Shown: positions 35,130 through 44,598, counted from the stretch's first letter. The stretch is DNA of 64,000 nt from a virus (IMGVR_UViG_3300028840_004475:63665-127664); one strand, 5' to 3'. Numbers and translations: made by a program. The notes: a model not told the origin generated them from the letters alone.

Positions 35130-36803
35130 CTAGCGCTGGCGCTGACGACGGTCGCGCCTGGTCTCTTCTTTCCTGCGCGGTGAGTCTGCGTTGCGGTCTG
35201 TAACCTTGTCTTCACGCTCGTCATCGGTGTCGTCCGTTGCCTCATTGTCATCAGTAGGCGACGAATTTCCACCGTCGTTCCCGTCGTTTGTACCAGAATT
35301 AGCCGCGTTGGTCAAAATAGGCAAGAAGATTTTCTCGTACTCATCTCCAGGGATCTCGAGCAGCTCGGCCAGGTGCTTGATGGACGGCACCCAGTTGGGC
35401 GGCTGGCCCTCACGGACGTTCGTGCTCGAGAACATGAGCATCCTGATGAAGACGTCCTTCAACAGCGTGCGCTTGCTGAAGTTGAGGCGCTCGATTTTGA
35501 TCCGACAGGGAACCTGCTGGCTTTTCGGGAAGTTGAAGGTGACCAGATCCTTGATCAGACTCTCGTTCAGGTTGTCTTCAATCATCTGAATGAGTGCTTC
35601 CTCATTCAGAAGGTGAACGTCGAAGTGCGACTCCGCGGTCGCGTTGGTGGTGGAACCCTCGGCGATGCCGGTCTTGTCCGGCAGGTAGAGGGCCCTGGCC
35701 TTCATAGTGTTCAGGAACTGCAGCACGGACACGAACATTTCACCGCGCTGGCTGTCCTCGAGGATGTTGATATCCCACAGCTCTTTGCCTGAGGCCTTGT
35801 CGTACTGGCTGGGGATGACGACGTTGGAGTTGGACAGCAGCTGCTCCGTGCAGGAGAGCATGTAGTCCATGTTGTCGATCTTGGTCTCACCATCCGTCTT
35901 GACGGCCTGACCGAACGGGGCCTTCCCGACAGTGGCCGGCGCGCCCTTGCGCTCGAGGTAGCGTAGCAGGAACTGGATGATGATCTGGCTCCAGTACCAC
36001 GGCTGATAGGCCGCTTTGTACCTGGAATTGCCGAAGAAATTGCCGAACTCTGCCTCTGGTGCGAACCAGATGCACTTCTTGAATCTGACCGGGCGCCTGG
36101 GCGTACGAGTGGTGTTGATGTACTCGTCCGTCTGCTTGACGAACTTGATCAGCTCGCTCTTCGGGTCGCGAACGATCACGATGGAGGATGGGTGAGGGAA
36201 CTTGACCCTCGACACCACGTAGGCCTCACGATCGAAGACGACTCGACGCTTGCCACCTTCCTCGGTCTTGTCGATGCGCAGGTGCTGCAGCTCGTAGACC
36301 TTCTCGCCGACGGAGAAGCCATACTGGATCGCGCGCAGCATGCCCTTCACAGTGGGCCGGTAGATCTTGTTGATGGCCTCTTGGACGAAGGCGCCGATGG
36401 TCTCATCGGAGCAATCGATCCTGTAGTTCTGGGCCAGGATCTCCAGCTCGATGAAGGCAGTCGCCAGGGCGATCTGCGGATCAAGACGCATCTTCTCGTA
36501 GATGTGGAACGGAATGTGGTCCGGGTTGTACTCTTCTAGACCAGCTAAGCTCTGGGAAATCTGCATCAAATTCGGGTTGTCATACCCGAGCGATGCCTTT
36601 CCGAGCTTGCGAGGACCGACCATGGCATCGACGAAGACGCGGGCGGCCATCTTGTACTCAGAGCGCGGCATCCCACGCTCGAACATGTCCAGGACGCCTC
36701 TTGCCACCGGGGGAAGCTCGGCTAGCTCCTCAGACCTCGGCATTGGAATCCGATGCACCGCAGCTTGCTGTTGCATCCTGTTCTCCCGGGCTAGCCGTAC
36801 CAC
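35130..36803 (-). CDS. Portal protein (DUF935 / Mu gp29-like)
   Basis: A 557-residue protein with features of the Mu gp29 portal family: 'LGYDNPNLMQISQSLAGLEE' and 'QIALATAFIELEILAQNYRI' near the N-terminus, 'KGMLRAIQYGFSVGEKVYEL', 'RPVRFKKCIWFAPEAEFGN' and 'YKAAYQPWYWSQIIIQFLLR'. It forms the dodecameric ring through which DNA passes. The C-terminal 60 residues are acidic then basic and disordered. It lies between large terminase and protease, as expected. Confidence 0.88.
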   Translation of the reverse strand: MVRLARENRMQQQAAVHRIPMPRSEELAELPPVARGVLDMFERGMPRSEYKMAARVFVDAMVGPRKLGKASLGYDNPNLMQISQSLAGLEEYNPDHIPFHIYEKMRLDPQIALATAFIELEILAQNYRIDCSDETIGAFVQEAINKIYRPTVKGMLRAIQYGFSVGEKVYELQHLRIDKTEEGGKRRVVFDREAYVVSRVKFPHPSSIVIVRDPKSELIKFVKQTDEYINTTRTPRRPVRFKKCIWFAPEAEFGNFFGNSRYKAAYQPWYWSQIIIQFLLRYLERKGAPATVGKAPFGQAVKTDGETKIDNMDYMLSCTEQLLSNSNVVIPSQYDKASGKELWDINILEDSQRGEMFVSVLQFLNTMKARALYLPDKTGIAEGSTTNATAESHFDVHLLNEEALIQMIEDNLNESLIKDLVTFNFPKSQQVPCRIKIERLNFSKRTLLKDVFIRMLMFSSTNVREGQPPNWVPSIKHLAELLEIPGDEYEKIFLPILTNAANSGTNDGNDGGNSSPTDDNEATDDTDDEREDKVTDRNADSPRRKEETRRDRRQRQR

Positions 36804-38761
36804 TTGCTGTCGAAGAATACGTTACTCATCGCATTTTTGGCAACTTTGTTGGCAAATAACTTGCCTACTTTGCGTGGCGTGGCGATTGTAGGCACATACG
36901 GCGTGGACTTGACTGCCTTCTGGGCGTCGATCACACGACGTATATCTTTGGAATCAGTGAAAATTCTTTGGCCAGCAGCTCGCACGATCGATGCAGCAAG
37001 CGCCGTGCGATCGTACTGATCTCCGCAGCTCACGGCGAGGGCCTTTGCCCAGAACTTGTCGCCGTGGTGCTTCTTGGTACCTATCGACTGGAACCTGACC
37101 TGCGAGCCCTCGGTCACAGAGCGCTGAATGCTGTGGATCTGCTTGACCGATTCGGCGTCGTTCAGGATGGCGACGGTCCTGTCCTCGAGCCTCATCCTGA
37201 AGGTCTGTGCCAGCTCTTTCTTGTTCTCGATGTTGAAGTCGATCTCTTCAACGATGCTCGGGTCGTAGGCCTTCAAGTTCTCGGCGATGTTCATGCCGAT
37301 ACCGGTCGAGTCGACCCTGATCTTCTTGGGATGCAGTCTGTCGATCAAGTACTTGAGAACGGCTTCCTGCGTCTTGAACTTGATCGCATGCAGCTCAATC
37401 GACAGACGCTCAACAAGCAAGTTGATGCCGCGGATCTCAATCTGCTCGAAGATGGAGATCTCTGTGGAGTCACGAACACGGCCGATATCGACACCGACCA
37501 CCAGTTGACGACCGAAACCGCCGGCAGCCATGGCCACGTAGAGACCATCGATCATGTCGATGGCTGCAGCGTGAGCCTCATCATCACTGTGGCTCTCACT
37601 CGAGATCCTTTTCGGCCTGCAGTACCAGACGATCTTTTCTGACTCGTAGAACCTCATGATCGTTTCTGAACGAACCATGTGGCCGCTGTCGTCTTCGACG
37701 TCCTCCCAGGATGGAACGATCTCTTCTGGATCGATGTTGTCCTCGAGGAGGTGCATCGACTCGTCTTCGAAGACACAGCTGCGGATGAGGCTCAACGGGT
37801 AGTAGGAAACGCTCTCGTCTGCGTAGTAAAGTTCGTACTCCTGGCGGAACAGGTCGAAGTCCATGGCACCGAAGATCAATTCCAGCTTGTCGGTGCCGAA
37901 CTTCTTGATCCGCTCCTCTGTCTCCATTTCTGGAGCCAACTTCCTCGCAAGCTCGATGTTGTTGCAGAGGGCAGGGCAGTCCCACCAGAAGATCTGCATG
38001 CGGGAGAACATCCAGTACTTGGTGCGGTTGACACCAATGTCGTAGTGCATGCTCCCCTTGCCAAGGGGCGTTGACGCGACCGTCAGGACACCACTGCCTC
38101 GAGTCAGGACAGGAACCGCGGCCGTGTAGATGGCCTCGGGCCACGTCATGTGGGCGAACTCGTCGAGGTAGATGTCGGTGTTGTAGCCCTTACCACGAGG
38201 CTGTCTCTGCGCGAAGCTCAGGATACGAGAGAGCTTACCGTTGTGCTCGAACTCGAGTGACTGCTTGTTGTCAACGATGAGCTTCTTCTGGAACTCGGTC
38301 GGCATCGAGTCATAGAGAGCCCGCGCGAAGCGGATCTTCTCCATGGCCTCTTCGTGATTGTACGAGATGAAGATGGATGTCTGGACCGGTTTCAGATGTG
38401 TCTTGCTCAGGGACTCCAAGGCGAAGGTGTAGCTGATTCCGATCTGCCGTGCCTTGTCCCTGTGGCGCATCATGGCGTGATCGAGCATGTGCGCGATCTG
38501 GTAGTCGTAGATGATGGTGGGCTTGCCGTCGATGTCGTTGGTGACACCCTGGATGAAACCAGGGATCGTCGATGCCCACTTCTTCATGTCCTCGAGGTCA
38601 GGCTCCCTCTTGACGATGATGCGCGTGTTGGGCGGACGCGTCCCAAGAGGCTTGGGGTACCTCTTCATCGGCTCGTTATTGGGAGCCCCTTCGTAGGGCC
38701 CCTTCTCACTGACAGCCGTTTCGGCCTGGGCGACCTCCCCGGCGGCTGTCGATATGAACAT
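36791..38761 (-). CDS. terL: Terminase large subunit
   Basis: A 656-residue packaging motor. The ATPase half has the adenine and Walker A region 'MRHRDKARQIGISYTFA' (about residue 95) and Walker B 'DIYLDEFAHM' (about 195), then 'TVASTPLGKGSMHYDIGV' as coupling motif III. The nuclease half begins with 'LVVGVDIGRVRDSTEISIFE' and 'IRVDSTGIGMNIAENLK', which supply the metal-binding acids, and ends after 'SCGDQYDRTALAASIV'. It overlaps the portal gene start by 13 bases. A stretch of about 35 residues at the N-terminus looks disordered. Confidence 0.95.
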   Translation of the reverse strand: MFISTAAGEVAQAETAVSEKGPYEGAPNNEPMKRYPKPLGTRPPNTRIIVKREPDLEDMKKWASTIPGFIQGVTNDIDGKPTIIYDYQIAHMLDHAMMRHRDKARQIGISYTFALESLSKTHLKPVQTSIFISYNHEEAMEKIRFARALYDSMPTEFQKKLIVDNKQSLEFEHNGKLSRILSFAQRQPRGKGYNTDIYLDEFAHMTWPEAIYTAAVPVLTRGSGVLTVASTPLGKGSMHYDIGVNRTKYWMFSRMQIFWWDCPALCNNIELARKLAPEMETEERIKKFGTDKLELIFGAMDFDLFRQEYELYYADESVSYYPLSLIRSCVFEDESMHLLEDNIDPEEIVPSWEDVEDDSGHMVRSETIMRFYESEKIVWYCRPKRISSESHSDDEAHAAAIDMIDGLYVAMAAGGFGRQLVVGVDIGRVRDSTEISIFEQIEIRGINLLVERLSIELHAIKFKTQEAVLKYLIDRLHPKKIRVDSTGIGMNIAENLKAYDPSIVEEIDFNIENKKELAQTFRMRLEDRTVAILNDAESVKQIHSIQRSVTEGSQVRFQSIGTKKHHGDKFWAKALAVSCGDQYDRTALAASIVRAAGQRIFTDSKDIRRVIDAQKAVKSTPYVPTIATPRKVGKLFANKVAKNAMSNVFFDSKWYG

Positions 38762-38776
38762 GGTGGGTAGGGCCCG

Positions 38777-39097
38777 TTAGCGGGAGGTGAAGTACTTGCG
38801 CGCCCCCGGTTTCTTCTGACCCACGATGCTCTGGTGCTTTCGGTTCATGACCGGATTGCGCCGCAGTTCGGAGCCAGCCGACACACCCTTGGACACCGTG
38901 GGCTCGGCTGCCTTCTTGGCCGGTGCCGATTCCACGACCGGATCTGGTCGGGATTCCTCGAGAGGTGTCGACTCCTCCTCCATGGTCATGGCCTCGTCCT
39001 CGTCCTTCTCCGGCTTGTCGCGAGAGAGGAGCTTTGAGAACGCGCTCCGAGACTTCTCTTTCTTGGGGGCCGCTTCCTTGCTGGTCTCGTCAGGCAT
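38777..39097 (-). CDS. Small charged protein between terminase subunits
   Basis: A 106-residue low-complexity protein, Lys/Glu-rich at the start and basic at the end ('NRKHQSIVGQKKPGARKYF'). It overlaps the small-terminase stop by eight bases. It is probably disordered. Location suggests an accessory packaging or head protein; no family is recognised. Confidence 0.55.
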   Translation of the reverse strand: MPDETSKEAAPKKEKSRSAFSKLLSRDKPEKDEDEAMTMEEESTPLEESRPDPVVESAPAKKAAEPTVSKGVSAGSELRRNPVMNRKHQSIVGQKKPGARKYFTSR

Positions 39098-39596
39098 TTG
39101 CCTTCTCCTTCTTGATGGGTGCCTCGATGAGCTTCAGTTCTGGTCTGCCTTCGACTTCTTCTTTGGCTGGACCTGCTTCCTGCAACTGCGCGAAGCGTCC
39201 CATGAGGTCGTCTAGGACGTGCTTGTGTTCGGTCCTGTCAGTGGCTTGGCCATCATCCAGGCGGTTCTCGAAGTTCACATCGCGGACTGTACGTAGTAGG
39301 GCACCCAAGGACATATTCTCAACGTCCTTGCCGGCCACGAGACGCTTGAAGATCTCGTCGTACATGGTCTTGGCGATGAGCTTGTTGGCAAACTGTCGGT
39401 GCTTTTTGGCATCTTGGTCCTCGAGTCGCTCGTAGACCTCCTCGACCAATGCCCGGAATTTCGGGTGCTTCAACCACCGTTTGATGGTTCGCACACTGAC
39501 GCCTACATGCTTCGCAACGACAGCTTCATCCATCTGGCACGCAACCAGTAGGTAGATTGCTTTCCGCTGCTGCAGTTTTAGGTCTGTCTTATGCAT
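39090..39596 (-). CDS. terS: Terminase small subunit (putative)
   Basis: A 168-residue protein. An N-terminal helix-turn-helix ('MDEAVVAKHVGVSVRTIKRW', about residues 22-41) is followed by a helical middle and a charged end, as in terminase small subunits that recognise the packaging site. It is the first gene of the late operon. The initiation codon lies only nine bases after a sigma70-like -10 box and has no Shine-Dalgarno sequence, so the mRNA may be nearly leaderless. Confidence 0.75.
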   Translation of the reverse strand: MHKTDLKLQQRKAIYLLVACQMDEAVVAKHVGVSVRTIKRWLKHPKFRALVEEVYERLEDQDAKKHRQFANKLIAKTMYDEIFKRLVAGKDVENMSLGALLRTVRDVNFENRLDDGQATDRTEHKHVLDDLMGRFAQLQEAGPAKEEVEGRPELKLIEAPIKKEKANA

Positions 39597-39605
39597 AGCT
39601 TGCTA

Positions 39606-39634
39606 AGATTAGTCTAATTGAAGCACCTAGACAA
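39606..39634 (-). promoter_or_regulatory. Sigma70-like promoter for the late operon
   Basis: Read on the minus strand: TTGTCT, 17 bases, TAATCT. The -10 box ends ten bases before the small-terminase ATG. It is the only promoter-like sequence I find upstream of the nearly 40-kb virion operon. Confidence 0.6.
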
Positions 39635-39678
39635 GGCAAGTTCTCGCAGTGGTACATATGGTTGACAGGGAAACGACC

Positions 39679-40560
39679 ATGCCGACTGAACTGTTGATCG
39701 ATGCCAACTCTGCCGCGTACCGGATGCTGTTCGCGGGCGACATCATTGCCGTGCAGCACCGCGGCAACAAGATCCTCACCGGGATACCACATGGGGTCCT
39801 GGCGGCCGTCGCTTCGATGCGCAGCAGAAATAGGTTCGACCGCATCAGCATCTTTTGGGATGGTGGTATCTCAGAGAAGAAGAAGATCTATCCAGAGTAC
39901 AAAAAGAATAGGAAAAACGAGCACAAGGACTTCACGCGCGAGGACATCGTCAACTCCACGGGGATGACGATACGGATGGCCAGGTTCGCCGGCATCCCAC
40001 AGTACAGGGTGAAAGGGCAGGAAGCAGACGACATCATCGCCTCGTATGCAGCCGCTTGCGAATTGGACGTCATGATCCTGAGCAGCGATCACGACTTCTT
40101 TCAGCTCCTAGGGCCCGGCGTCAAAATGCTCAGACCAACCAGGAAAGGCCCTGAACTGTGGACGGCAGAGCGTTTCCAGAGCAAGTACGGCTACCACCCG
40201 CGCTACTATGCACACTATTTGGCATTGGTAGGCGACCCAGGCGATGGCATTCCAGGAGTCAAGGGAATCGGCAAGGTCACGGCCGACGCCATATTCTCCA
40301 AGCTGAAGAAACCAACTCTGAAAAAGATCTACAGCCAGATAGACCGACTCGGTTTGAAACCGAGAGCCGCCAGTAGTCTGCGTAATGGCAGGCCAGACGC
40401 AGCTACCTTCCTGAAGATCACGAAGTTGAGGAAAGACATAGAACTGCAACCTCTTTTTACGGATGTGAAAGACGAAAAGAAGTTGCTAGCTCTATTCAAG
40501 ATGTTGAAGATGAGGTCGTTTCAGAGCGACATAGCAATGGGTTACTTGTGCAACGGATAG
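39679..40560 (+). CDS. 5'-3' exonuclease (FEN/T5 D15-like)
   Basis: The start at 39679 ('MPTELLIDANSAAYRML') aligns with the family N-terminus; ten more codons are open upstream. The 293-residue protein has the metal-binding acids of this family: Asp in 'LIDANS', 'ISIFWDGG', 'GQEADDIIASYAA', 'LSSDHDFFQLL' and the helix-3-turn-helix 'GDPGDGIPGVKGIGKVTADA'. Such enzymes remove RNA primers and flaps in phage replication. It starts a plus-strand module that diverges from the late operon and overlaps the next gene. Confidence 0.92.
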   Translation: MPTELLIDANSAAYRMLFAGDIIAVQHRGNKILTGIPHGVLAAVASMRSRNRFDRISIFWDGGISEKKKIYPEYKKNRKNEHKDFTREDIVNSTGMTIRMARFAGIPQYRVKGQEADDIIASYAAACELDVMILSSDHDFFQLLGPGVKMLRPTRKGPELWTAERFQSKYGYHPRYYAHYLALVGDPGDGIPGVKGIGKVTADAIFSKLKKPTLKKIYSQIDRLGLKPRAASSLRNGRPDAATFLKITKLRKDIELQPLFTDVKDEKKLLALFKMLKMRSFQSDIAMGYLCNG

Positions 40561-40859
40561 CTGTGGCTGCAGTGTTGATCGTTCTATTCGTGTGGAACGT
40601 GAAGCAATGCAACAGAATAGAAGCACTCGAAAACAAGAGCGCCATAGTATGTGCTGACCGTCAGGAAGAAATGCTGACGATGTCAATTCAGATACACAAA
40701 TTGACCAACAACCAAGAACGCTTTGTGAACAAAATAGAGTACATGATCGATATGTACTACTCCGTGCAAACGATGCGCGAAGAAATGCTCAAGCTGCACG
40801 GGGCCATCATGGAAGCGCAGTACATGTGTGTTGACCACACCAAGAGGAGTACACCGTGA
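40548..40859 (+). CDS. Small membrane-anchored helical protein
   Basis: A 103-residue protein. An N-terminal transmembrane segment ('IAVAAVLIVLFVWNVKQ') is followed by a helix of about 60 residues ('IHKLTNNQERFVNKIEYMID'). It overlaps the exonuclease by 13 bases and the endolysin start by four. Sitting directly before an endolysin with i-spanin-like topology, it is a candidate lysis accessory protein. Confidence 0.65.
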   Translation: MQRIAVAAVLIVLFVWNVKQCNRIEALENKSAIVCADRQEEMLTMSIQIHKLTNNQERFVNKIEYMIDMYYSVQTMREEMLKLHGAIMEAQYMCVDHTKRSTP

Positions 40860-41335
40860 AGCTGTCGAAGAATTTCTCTCTCCACGAGATGGAGAAGTCA
40901 AGCACCGCGCTCAGACTCGGCATCGTCAACGATGTTCCGAACAAGAAGACCATTGAGAAGCTCAGGTTCCTGTGCATGAACGTGCTGCAGTTGGTACGTG
41001 AGCGTTTCAAGAAGCCGGTCAAGGTCAACAGCGGTTACAGGTGTCACGCCCTGAACAAAGCCATCGGTGGTAGCCGCACAAGCCAGCACCGAAAAGGCGA
41101 GGCCGCCGACATTGAGATCGCTGGCGTCTCCAATCTGAAGGTGGCTCAGTGGATCCGAAACAACCTGGTGTTCGACCAGCTCATTCTTGAGTATCACATC
41201 GACGGCGTACCAGAGAGCGGGTGGGTACATGTGAGCTACAAGCACGGCAAGAACCGCATGCAAGTGCTCTCCAAGATCAAGGGCGAGAAGGGGTACCGCA
41301 AGGGTCTGTGCATGGTTCAGAACGCCGGAGGGTAA
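40856..41335 (+). CDS. M15-family peptidase endolysin
   Basis: A 159-residue zinc peptidase of the M15/VanY type ('[16 protein letters not shown]' and '[11 protein letters not shown]'). The first pattern gives the His and Asp ligands, the second the last His ligand. The N-terminal '[18 protein letters not shown]' is common in phage M15 endolysins. It would cut the L-Ala-D-Glu or a cross-bridge bond of peptidoglycan. No signal peptide is present, so it needs a holin. Confidence 0.9.
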   Translation: MKLSKNFSLHEMEKSSTALRLGIVNDVPNKKTIEKLRFLCMNVLQLVRERFKKPVKVNSGYRCHALNKAIGGSRTSQHRKGEAADIEIAGVSNLKVAQWIRNNLVFDQLILEYHIDGVPESGWVHVSYKHGKNRMQVLSKIKGEKGYRKGLCMVQNAGG

Positions 41336-41336
41336 A

Positions 41337-41885
41337 ATGAACCCTACTCATATGTTTCTGACAAAAGGGAAGGGAGTCGCCAAAGAGAAGCTCACCAGCT
41401 TTGAGATGGCCCTCAGGAACGCAGGCATTGCACAACTCAACCTTGTGCGTGTCTCTAGCATCTTCCCGCCTCATTGCGAGATCGTGAAACGCGAGGACGG
41501 CCTCAAGTTCTTGCTGCCAGGTGACATCACGTTCGCTGTCATGTCTGACAATGCAACAGACGAGCCGAACCGTCTCGTTGCTGCATCAATCGGTCTAGCA
41601 CGCCCTGCAGATGCCGCCATGTGGGGCTACTTGTCTGAGCACCATGCGTACGGGCAAACCGCTAAGAAGGCAGGAGAGTACGCAGAAGACCTCGCGGCCA
41701 CAATGCTAGCCACCACCCTGGGCGTCGAGTTTGACTCCGACAAGGACTACGACGAGAGGAAAGAGATCTACAGGATGGACGGCCGCATCGTTCACAGCCG
41801 TGAGATCACACAGAGTGCTGAGGGCAATAAGGACGGTCTTTGGACTACAGTGGTGGCGGCAGCGATTCTGCTCACAAGACGTTGA
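41337..41885 (+). CDS. Pyruvoyl-dependent arginine decarboxylase
   Basis: A 182-residue protein that closely follows the PvlArgDC family: '[15 protein letters not shown]' contains the Ser40-Ser41 self-cleavage site that yields the pyruvoyl cofactor, and '[20 protein letters not shown]' is the family's second signature. The enzyme turns arginine into agmatine, the entry to polyamine synthesis. It begins two bases after the endolysin stop, so it is part of the same operon. Polyamines could help neutralise packaged DNA or shift host arginine metabolism (inference). Its 3' end overlaps the convergent gene by 14 bases. Confidence 0.9.
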   Translation: MNPTHMFLTKGKGVAKEKLTSFEMALRNAGIAQLNLVRVSSIFPPHCEIVKREDGLKFLLPGDITFAVMSDNATDEPNRLVAASIGLARPADAAMWGYLSEHHAYGQTAKKAGEYAEDLAATMLATTLGVEFDSDKDYDERKEIYRMDGRIVHSREITQSAEGNKDGLWTTVVAAAILLTRR

Positions 41886-42495
41886 TCGGTTCTTCTGGTA
41901 GGTCACTGCTCTTCAGAATCTTCTCCATCACGCAGTTGTAAACTACATCGCTATGATCTTTCGAATGTAGTTTCGCAACCTTCACTGCAGCTTCTCTGGC
42001 AGCTTTCTTCGAATCCGTGCTCTCAAGGTCGGCGCTGCCGTAATTGAAATGCTGGAATGAAGTGTCGTCCTCCATCCTGTAGATGCAGGTCGCGTGGGCG
42101 CCCCCACGGTACATCGTGGAGATCAAGTAGACCTCAGCTACTCCCTCCAATTCGCAGACCAGCTTGCCGAACATGAAGCCGTAGTCATCGCAGTCTCCGA
42201 GGAACGGCCCCTTCGGGTAACTGTCATAGTCGAACGTGTTGATCCTGTACTGCATCCACTCAGGGCTGTTGATGTAGTCCCACTTGCCCTTGAACGGGTC
42301 ACGTTTGTAGCGGCACTTGAGGATGACCTTCTCGACTTCGCCTGGAAGCTGGTAGTTCTCGAGCGGCATCTTCTCGGAGTCGTTCTCATGGACGGCGCGG
42401 CTCGCACGAACAGCGTTTCTCCTGAGGTCAAGCAGGAAGAACAGCCTAAACCAGACCTTGATCCAGATTGAGTAGAGTCGTTCCCAGAGTTTCAT
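41872..42495 (-). CDS. Transglutaminase-like cysteine protein
   Basis: A 207-residue protein. The pattern '[18 protein letters not shown]' followed by '[13 protein letters not shown]' gives the Cys-His arrangement of transglutaminase/BTLCP-like domains; the third acid would be in the following '[11 protein letters not shown]'. The N-terminus has an amphipathic or membrane-proximal helix ('[17 protein letters not shown]'). Targets are unknown. Phages use such folds as proteases or amidases, and this is the closest match I can give. Confidence 0.7.
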   Translation of the reverse strand: MKLWERLYSIWIKVWFRLFFLLDLRRNAVRASRAVHENDSEKMPLENYQLPGEVEKVILKCRYKRDPFKGKWDYINSPEWMQYRINTFDYDSYPKGPFLGDCDDYGFMFGKLVCELEGVAEVYLISTMYRGGAHATCIYRMEDDTSFQHFNYGSADLESTDSKKAAREAAVKVAKLHSKDHSDVVYNCVMEKILKSSDLPEEPINVL

Positions 42496-42578
42496 GGTGC
42501 CCTCTAAAAAGGCCGCCGCCGCCCTGGAAGGGGAGACAACCAGAACGACGACGGCCGACCGCAGACAATGATAGTACC

Positions 42579-42863
42579 CTACGGCTTTTCTTTGCTCAAG
42601 TTCTCAACGGCGCCTGCCAACCGGTTCATGATTCTCTCTCTGATGAGGTAGCTCTTCTCAGGTGCGATGATACTCAGCTCATGCTCCAGGACGAGCCTGA
42701 CGTCCCTGTAGAACTGTTTCTTCAGCCAAGCCGGTGGTTCACCGTCGCCTCTCGTAGCGTGGACTGGGTAGGCCTTCCAGAGCTTCCTGTACCACTTCTG
42801 CCACAGATGCTCGATCGTACCTACAGGGAAGCCGATGTGGCCGATGTCTTTCTTGGGTATCAA
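42579..42863 (-). CDS. Small protein, unknown, TTG start
   Basis: The start is taken as the TTG at 42863, overlapping the kinase stop (TTGA) to give 94 residues; the longer ATG frame runs inside the kinase gene. The protein is helical with several Trp ('TIEHLWQKWYRKLWKAYP'). It is translationally coupled to the kinase. Confidence 0.55.
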   Translation of the reverse strand: MIPKKDIGHIGFPVGTIEHLWQKWYRKLWKAYPVHATRGDGEPPAWLKKQFYRDVRLVLEHELSIIAPEKSYLIRERIMNRLAGAVENLSKEKP

Positions 42864-43504
42864 AGCCGGAACCTGTGCTGGATCATGTCGATGATGCCGT
42901 CCGGGCTTTGGTGATCCACATTCCACGGGACGCGCATCACTTCCATGCCACGGCTCCAGTGGTGCGTGCCAGACTCGATCTCAACCAACAGGTCGAGGTA
43001 GCCGCGACGCAGCCTGGTCAGGTACTCTATATCGACACCGACCTCTGCGTCGCGCGCCCTGGTCTTCACGCGCTCGAGAGAGACTTCAGGGTCAACGTCT
43101 AGGTACACCAGAAGGCTCGGAGGCGTGAGAGAGCACATCATGACGCTGAAGAGGTCATCGTAGGTGTGCCACTCGCGCTCGCTGATGTTGCCGTACTCGA
43201 CGTGCAGCCGACAGAAGACCCGGTCGCCTGGGAGGCCTCGGTCCAGGACTGAGCCCTTAAAGCCGCCAACGTGGCTGGCCTCGAAGGCAGCGATCTTCTG
43301 CATGGCGTAGCGGCTCTTGAGCAGCTCGATCTGCATGGGGAACGCCCACCTCTTCGGATCCTTGTAGAAGTCCTTGAGGTAGACGTTGGTGTCCACTGGC
43401 TCGAACAGCCCGCGCAGCTCGAGTCCCTTGCAGATTGCCGTGGTGAGAGTGGTCTTACCGGCCCCTATGGGGCCCTCGATCCAGAGGACGGGTCCGAATG
43501 GCAT
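42860..43504 (-). CDS. Deoxynucleoside / thymidylate kinase
   Basis: A 214-residue P-loop kinase: Walker A 'IEGPIGAGKTTLTTAIC' at residues 9-25, 'GSVLDRGLPGDRVFC' as the substrate-binding DR(x) region, 'PPSLLVYLDVDPEVSLERVK' and the following Arg-rich lid. This is the deoxynucleoside kinase family that phosphorylates deoxynucleosides with ATP to feed DNA synthesis. It is followed by a coupled small gene. Confidence 0.88.
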   Translation of the reverse strand: MPFGPVLWIEGPIGAGKTTLTTAICKGLELRGLFEPVDTNVYLKDFYKDPKRWAFPMQIELLKSRYAMQKIAAFEASHVGGFKGSVLDRGLPGDRVFCRLHVEYGNISEREWHTYDDLFSVMMCSLTPPSLLVYLDVDPEVSLERVKTRARDAEVGVDIEYLTRLRRGYLDLLVEIESGTHHWSRGMEVMRVPWNVDHQSPDGIIDMIQHRFRL

Positions 43505-43536
43505 GGCACCTTCCCATCTTGCGGTATTGCCTATAT

Positions 43537-43935
43537 CTACGCCGCACGACGGGTGATTTTGCCACTCTTCTTGGTCTTTTTACCAGCGCGTTTCTGACGG
43601 TACTTTTCGTAGTGCTCGTCGAACTTTTTTATGCCGATCAGCTCTAGGTCAAACTTCTCGGCATAGTCGGCAAGCATCCACGGGTGCCAGCTGCCGCCCT
43701 CGATCTTCCAGAGCCAGGATGGGTGGACACGCTTGGGACCGGTCCAGGCCTCGATGTCGGCGCCCTTCATGATCCACCGCAGCTGGTCGCGCCCCTTGGA
43801 GACGAAGAGAAAGACCTCGCCCTTCTTCAGCTCGCCTGGAAAGTTCTTGCTCCTCCTGAACTCGTCCATGTTGGTGACGGCATTCTTACGGAAGTCGACG
43901 TCGAACAGGACCATTTTGAGACGAACACGCATCAC
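43537..43935 (-). CDS. Small basic protein, unknown
   Basis: A 132-residue protein with a Lys/Arg-rich C-terminus and a compact middle ('GRDQLRWIMKGADIEAWTGP'). It overlaps the putative regulator upstream by four bases and so belongs to the same transcript. No family recognised. Confidence 0.6.
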   Translation of the reverse strand: MMRVRLKMVLFDVDFRKNAVTNMDEFRRSKNFPGELKKGEVFLFVSKGRDQLRWIMKGADIEAWTGPKRVHPSWLWKIEGGSWHPWMLADYAEKFDLELIGIKKFDEHYEKYRQKRAGKKTKKSGKITRRAA

Positions 43936-44525
43936 AACCGCACCTCCGTTGACAGCAAGTACTTGTAGGTAGCTGTGCGGTTCCTGACGTCGATTGTCAC
44001 TTCGACGATGTCCTTCTTGTCCAGGATCTTACACAGCGTACTGAGGATTTTACTATCCCCCTTGGTGATCTTGACGTCATCGTGACGTTTGGACACGGCA
44101 CGGGCAAACTGCAGATTGGAGTCGTTCAGATCGAATGGCTTACCGCCATCAGCAGAAGCAGCAGGAATCTTGACGTTGGGCTTCCCCTGTGTCTTCCTGA
44201 TCTTCCTGATCACGGCAGTCTCCATGCCGGAACCGTATTTCTCCGACATGTGGTCTTTGATCTCCTTGTTGGTCAGTCCGCGTTCGACCAAGACAGCGGC
44301 CTCGGCGCGCTTCTTCTTGGCGATCTCACGCGTGCTTGGGATACCGGCTCCCTTCCTGATGGCACAGATGGACTCTGGTAAGATCTTGACGTCATACTTC
44401 TTTTTCACGGCCGAAATAATCTCATCGTGGATCCAACCATCATTGATCATCTTGATGACGAACTTTTCGACCGTGGTGTTGATGGCGCTCGGAAGGTTCT
44501 TCTTCGACTTCTTCTTCTTGGCCAT
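43932..44525 (-). CDS. Putative HTH regulator with tandem promoters
   Basis: A 197-residue basic protein. Two similar helical units, about residues 20-60 ('MINDGWIHDEIISAVKKKYD') and 70-105 ('LVERGLTNKEIKDHMSEKYG'), look like helix-turn-helix repeats. The C-terminal part is mixed ('VEVTIDVRNRTATYKYLL'). It is preceded by two of the paired-CTAG promoters and a good ribosome site (AAGGGGAG). It could be a regulator and is a candidate for the factor acting at those promoters, but nothing proves this. Confidence 0.55.
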   Translation of the reverse strand: MAKKKKSKKNLPSAINTTVEKFVIKMINDGWIHDEIISAVKKKYDVKILPESICAIRKGAGIPSTREIAKKKRAEAAVLVERGLTNKEIKDHMSEKYGSGMETAVIRKIRKTQGKPNVKIPAASADGGKPFDLNDSNLQFARAVSKRHDDVKITKGDSKILSTLCKILDKKDIVEVTIDVRNRTATYKYLLSTEVRL

Positions 44526-44555
44526 GATTCTCCCCTTGGCTGTAGGTACAGCTAC

Positions 44556-44598
44556 ATCCTACATCGATGAATCGCTATTTTTTCTAGGAAATTACTAG
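44556..44598 (-). promoter_or_regulatory. Paired-CTAG promoter, copy 1
   Basis: On the minus strand: CTAG, seven bases, CTAG, 22 bases, TAGGAT. The extended boxes form a perfect inverted repeat (TTCTAG-N7-CTAGAA). It lies 31 bases upstream of the putative regulator start. Confidence 0.75.

Noticed and set aside
42511-42555. GC-rich repeat as a replication origin
   Set aside because: It is only a short GCC/GCN run with a weak inverted repeat between two genes; no iterons or AT-rich unwinding region are visible.
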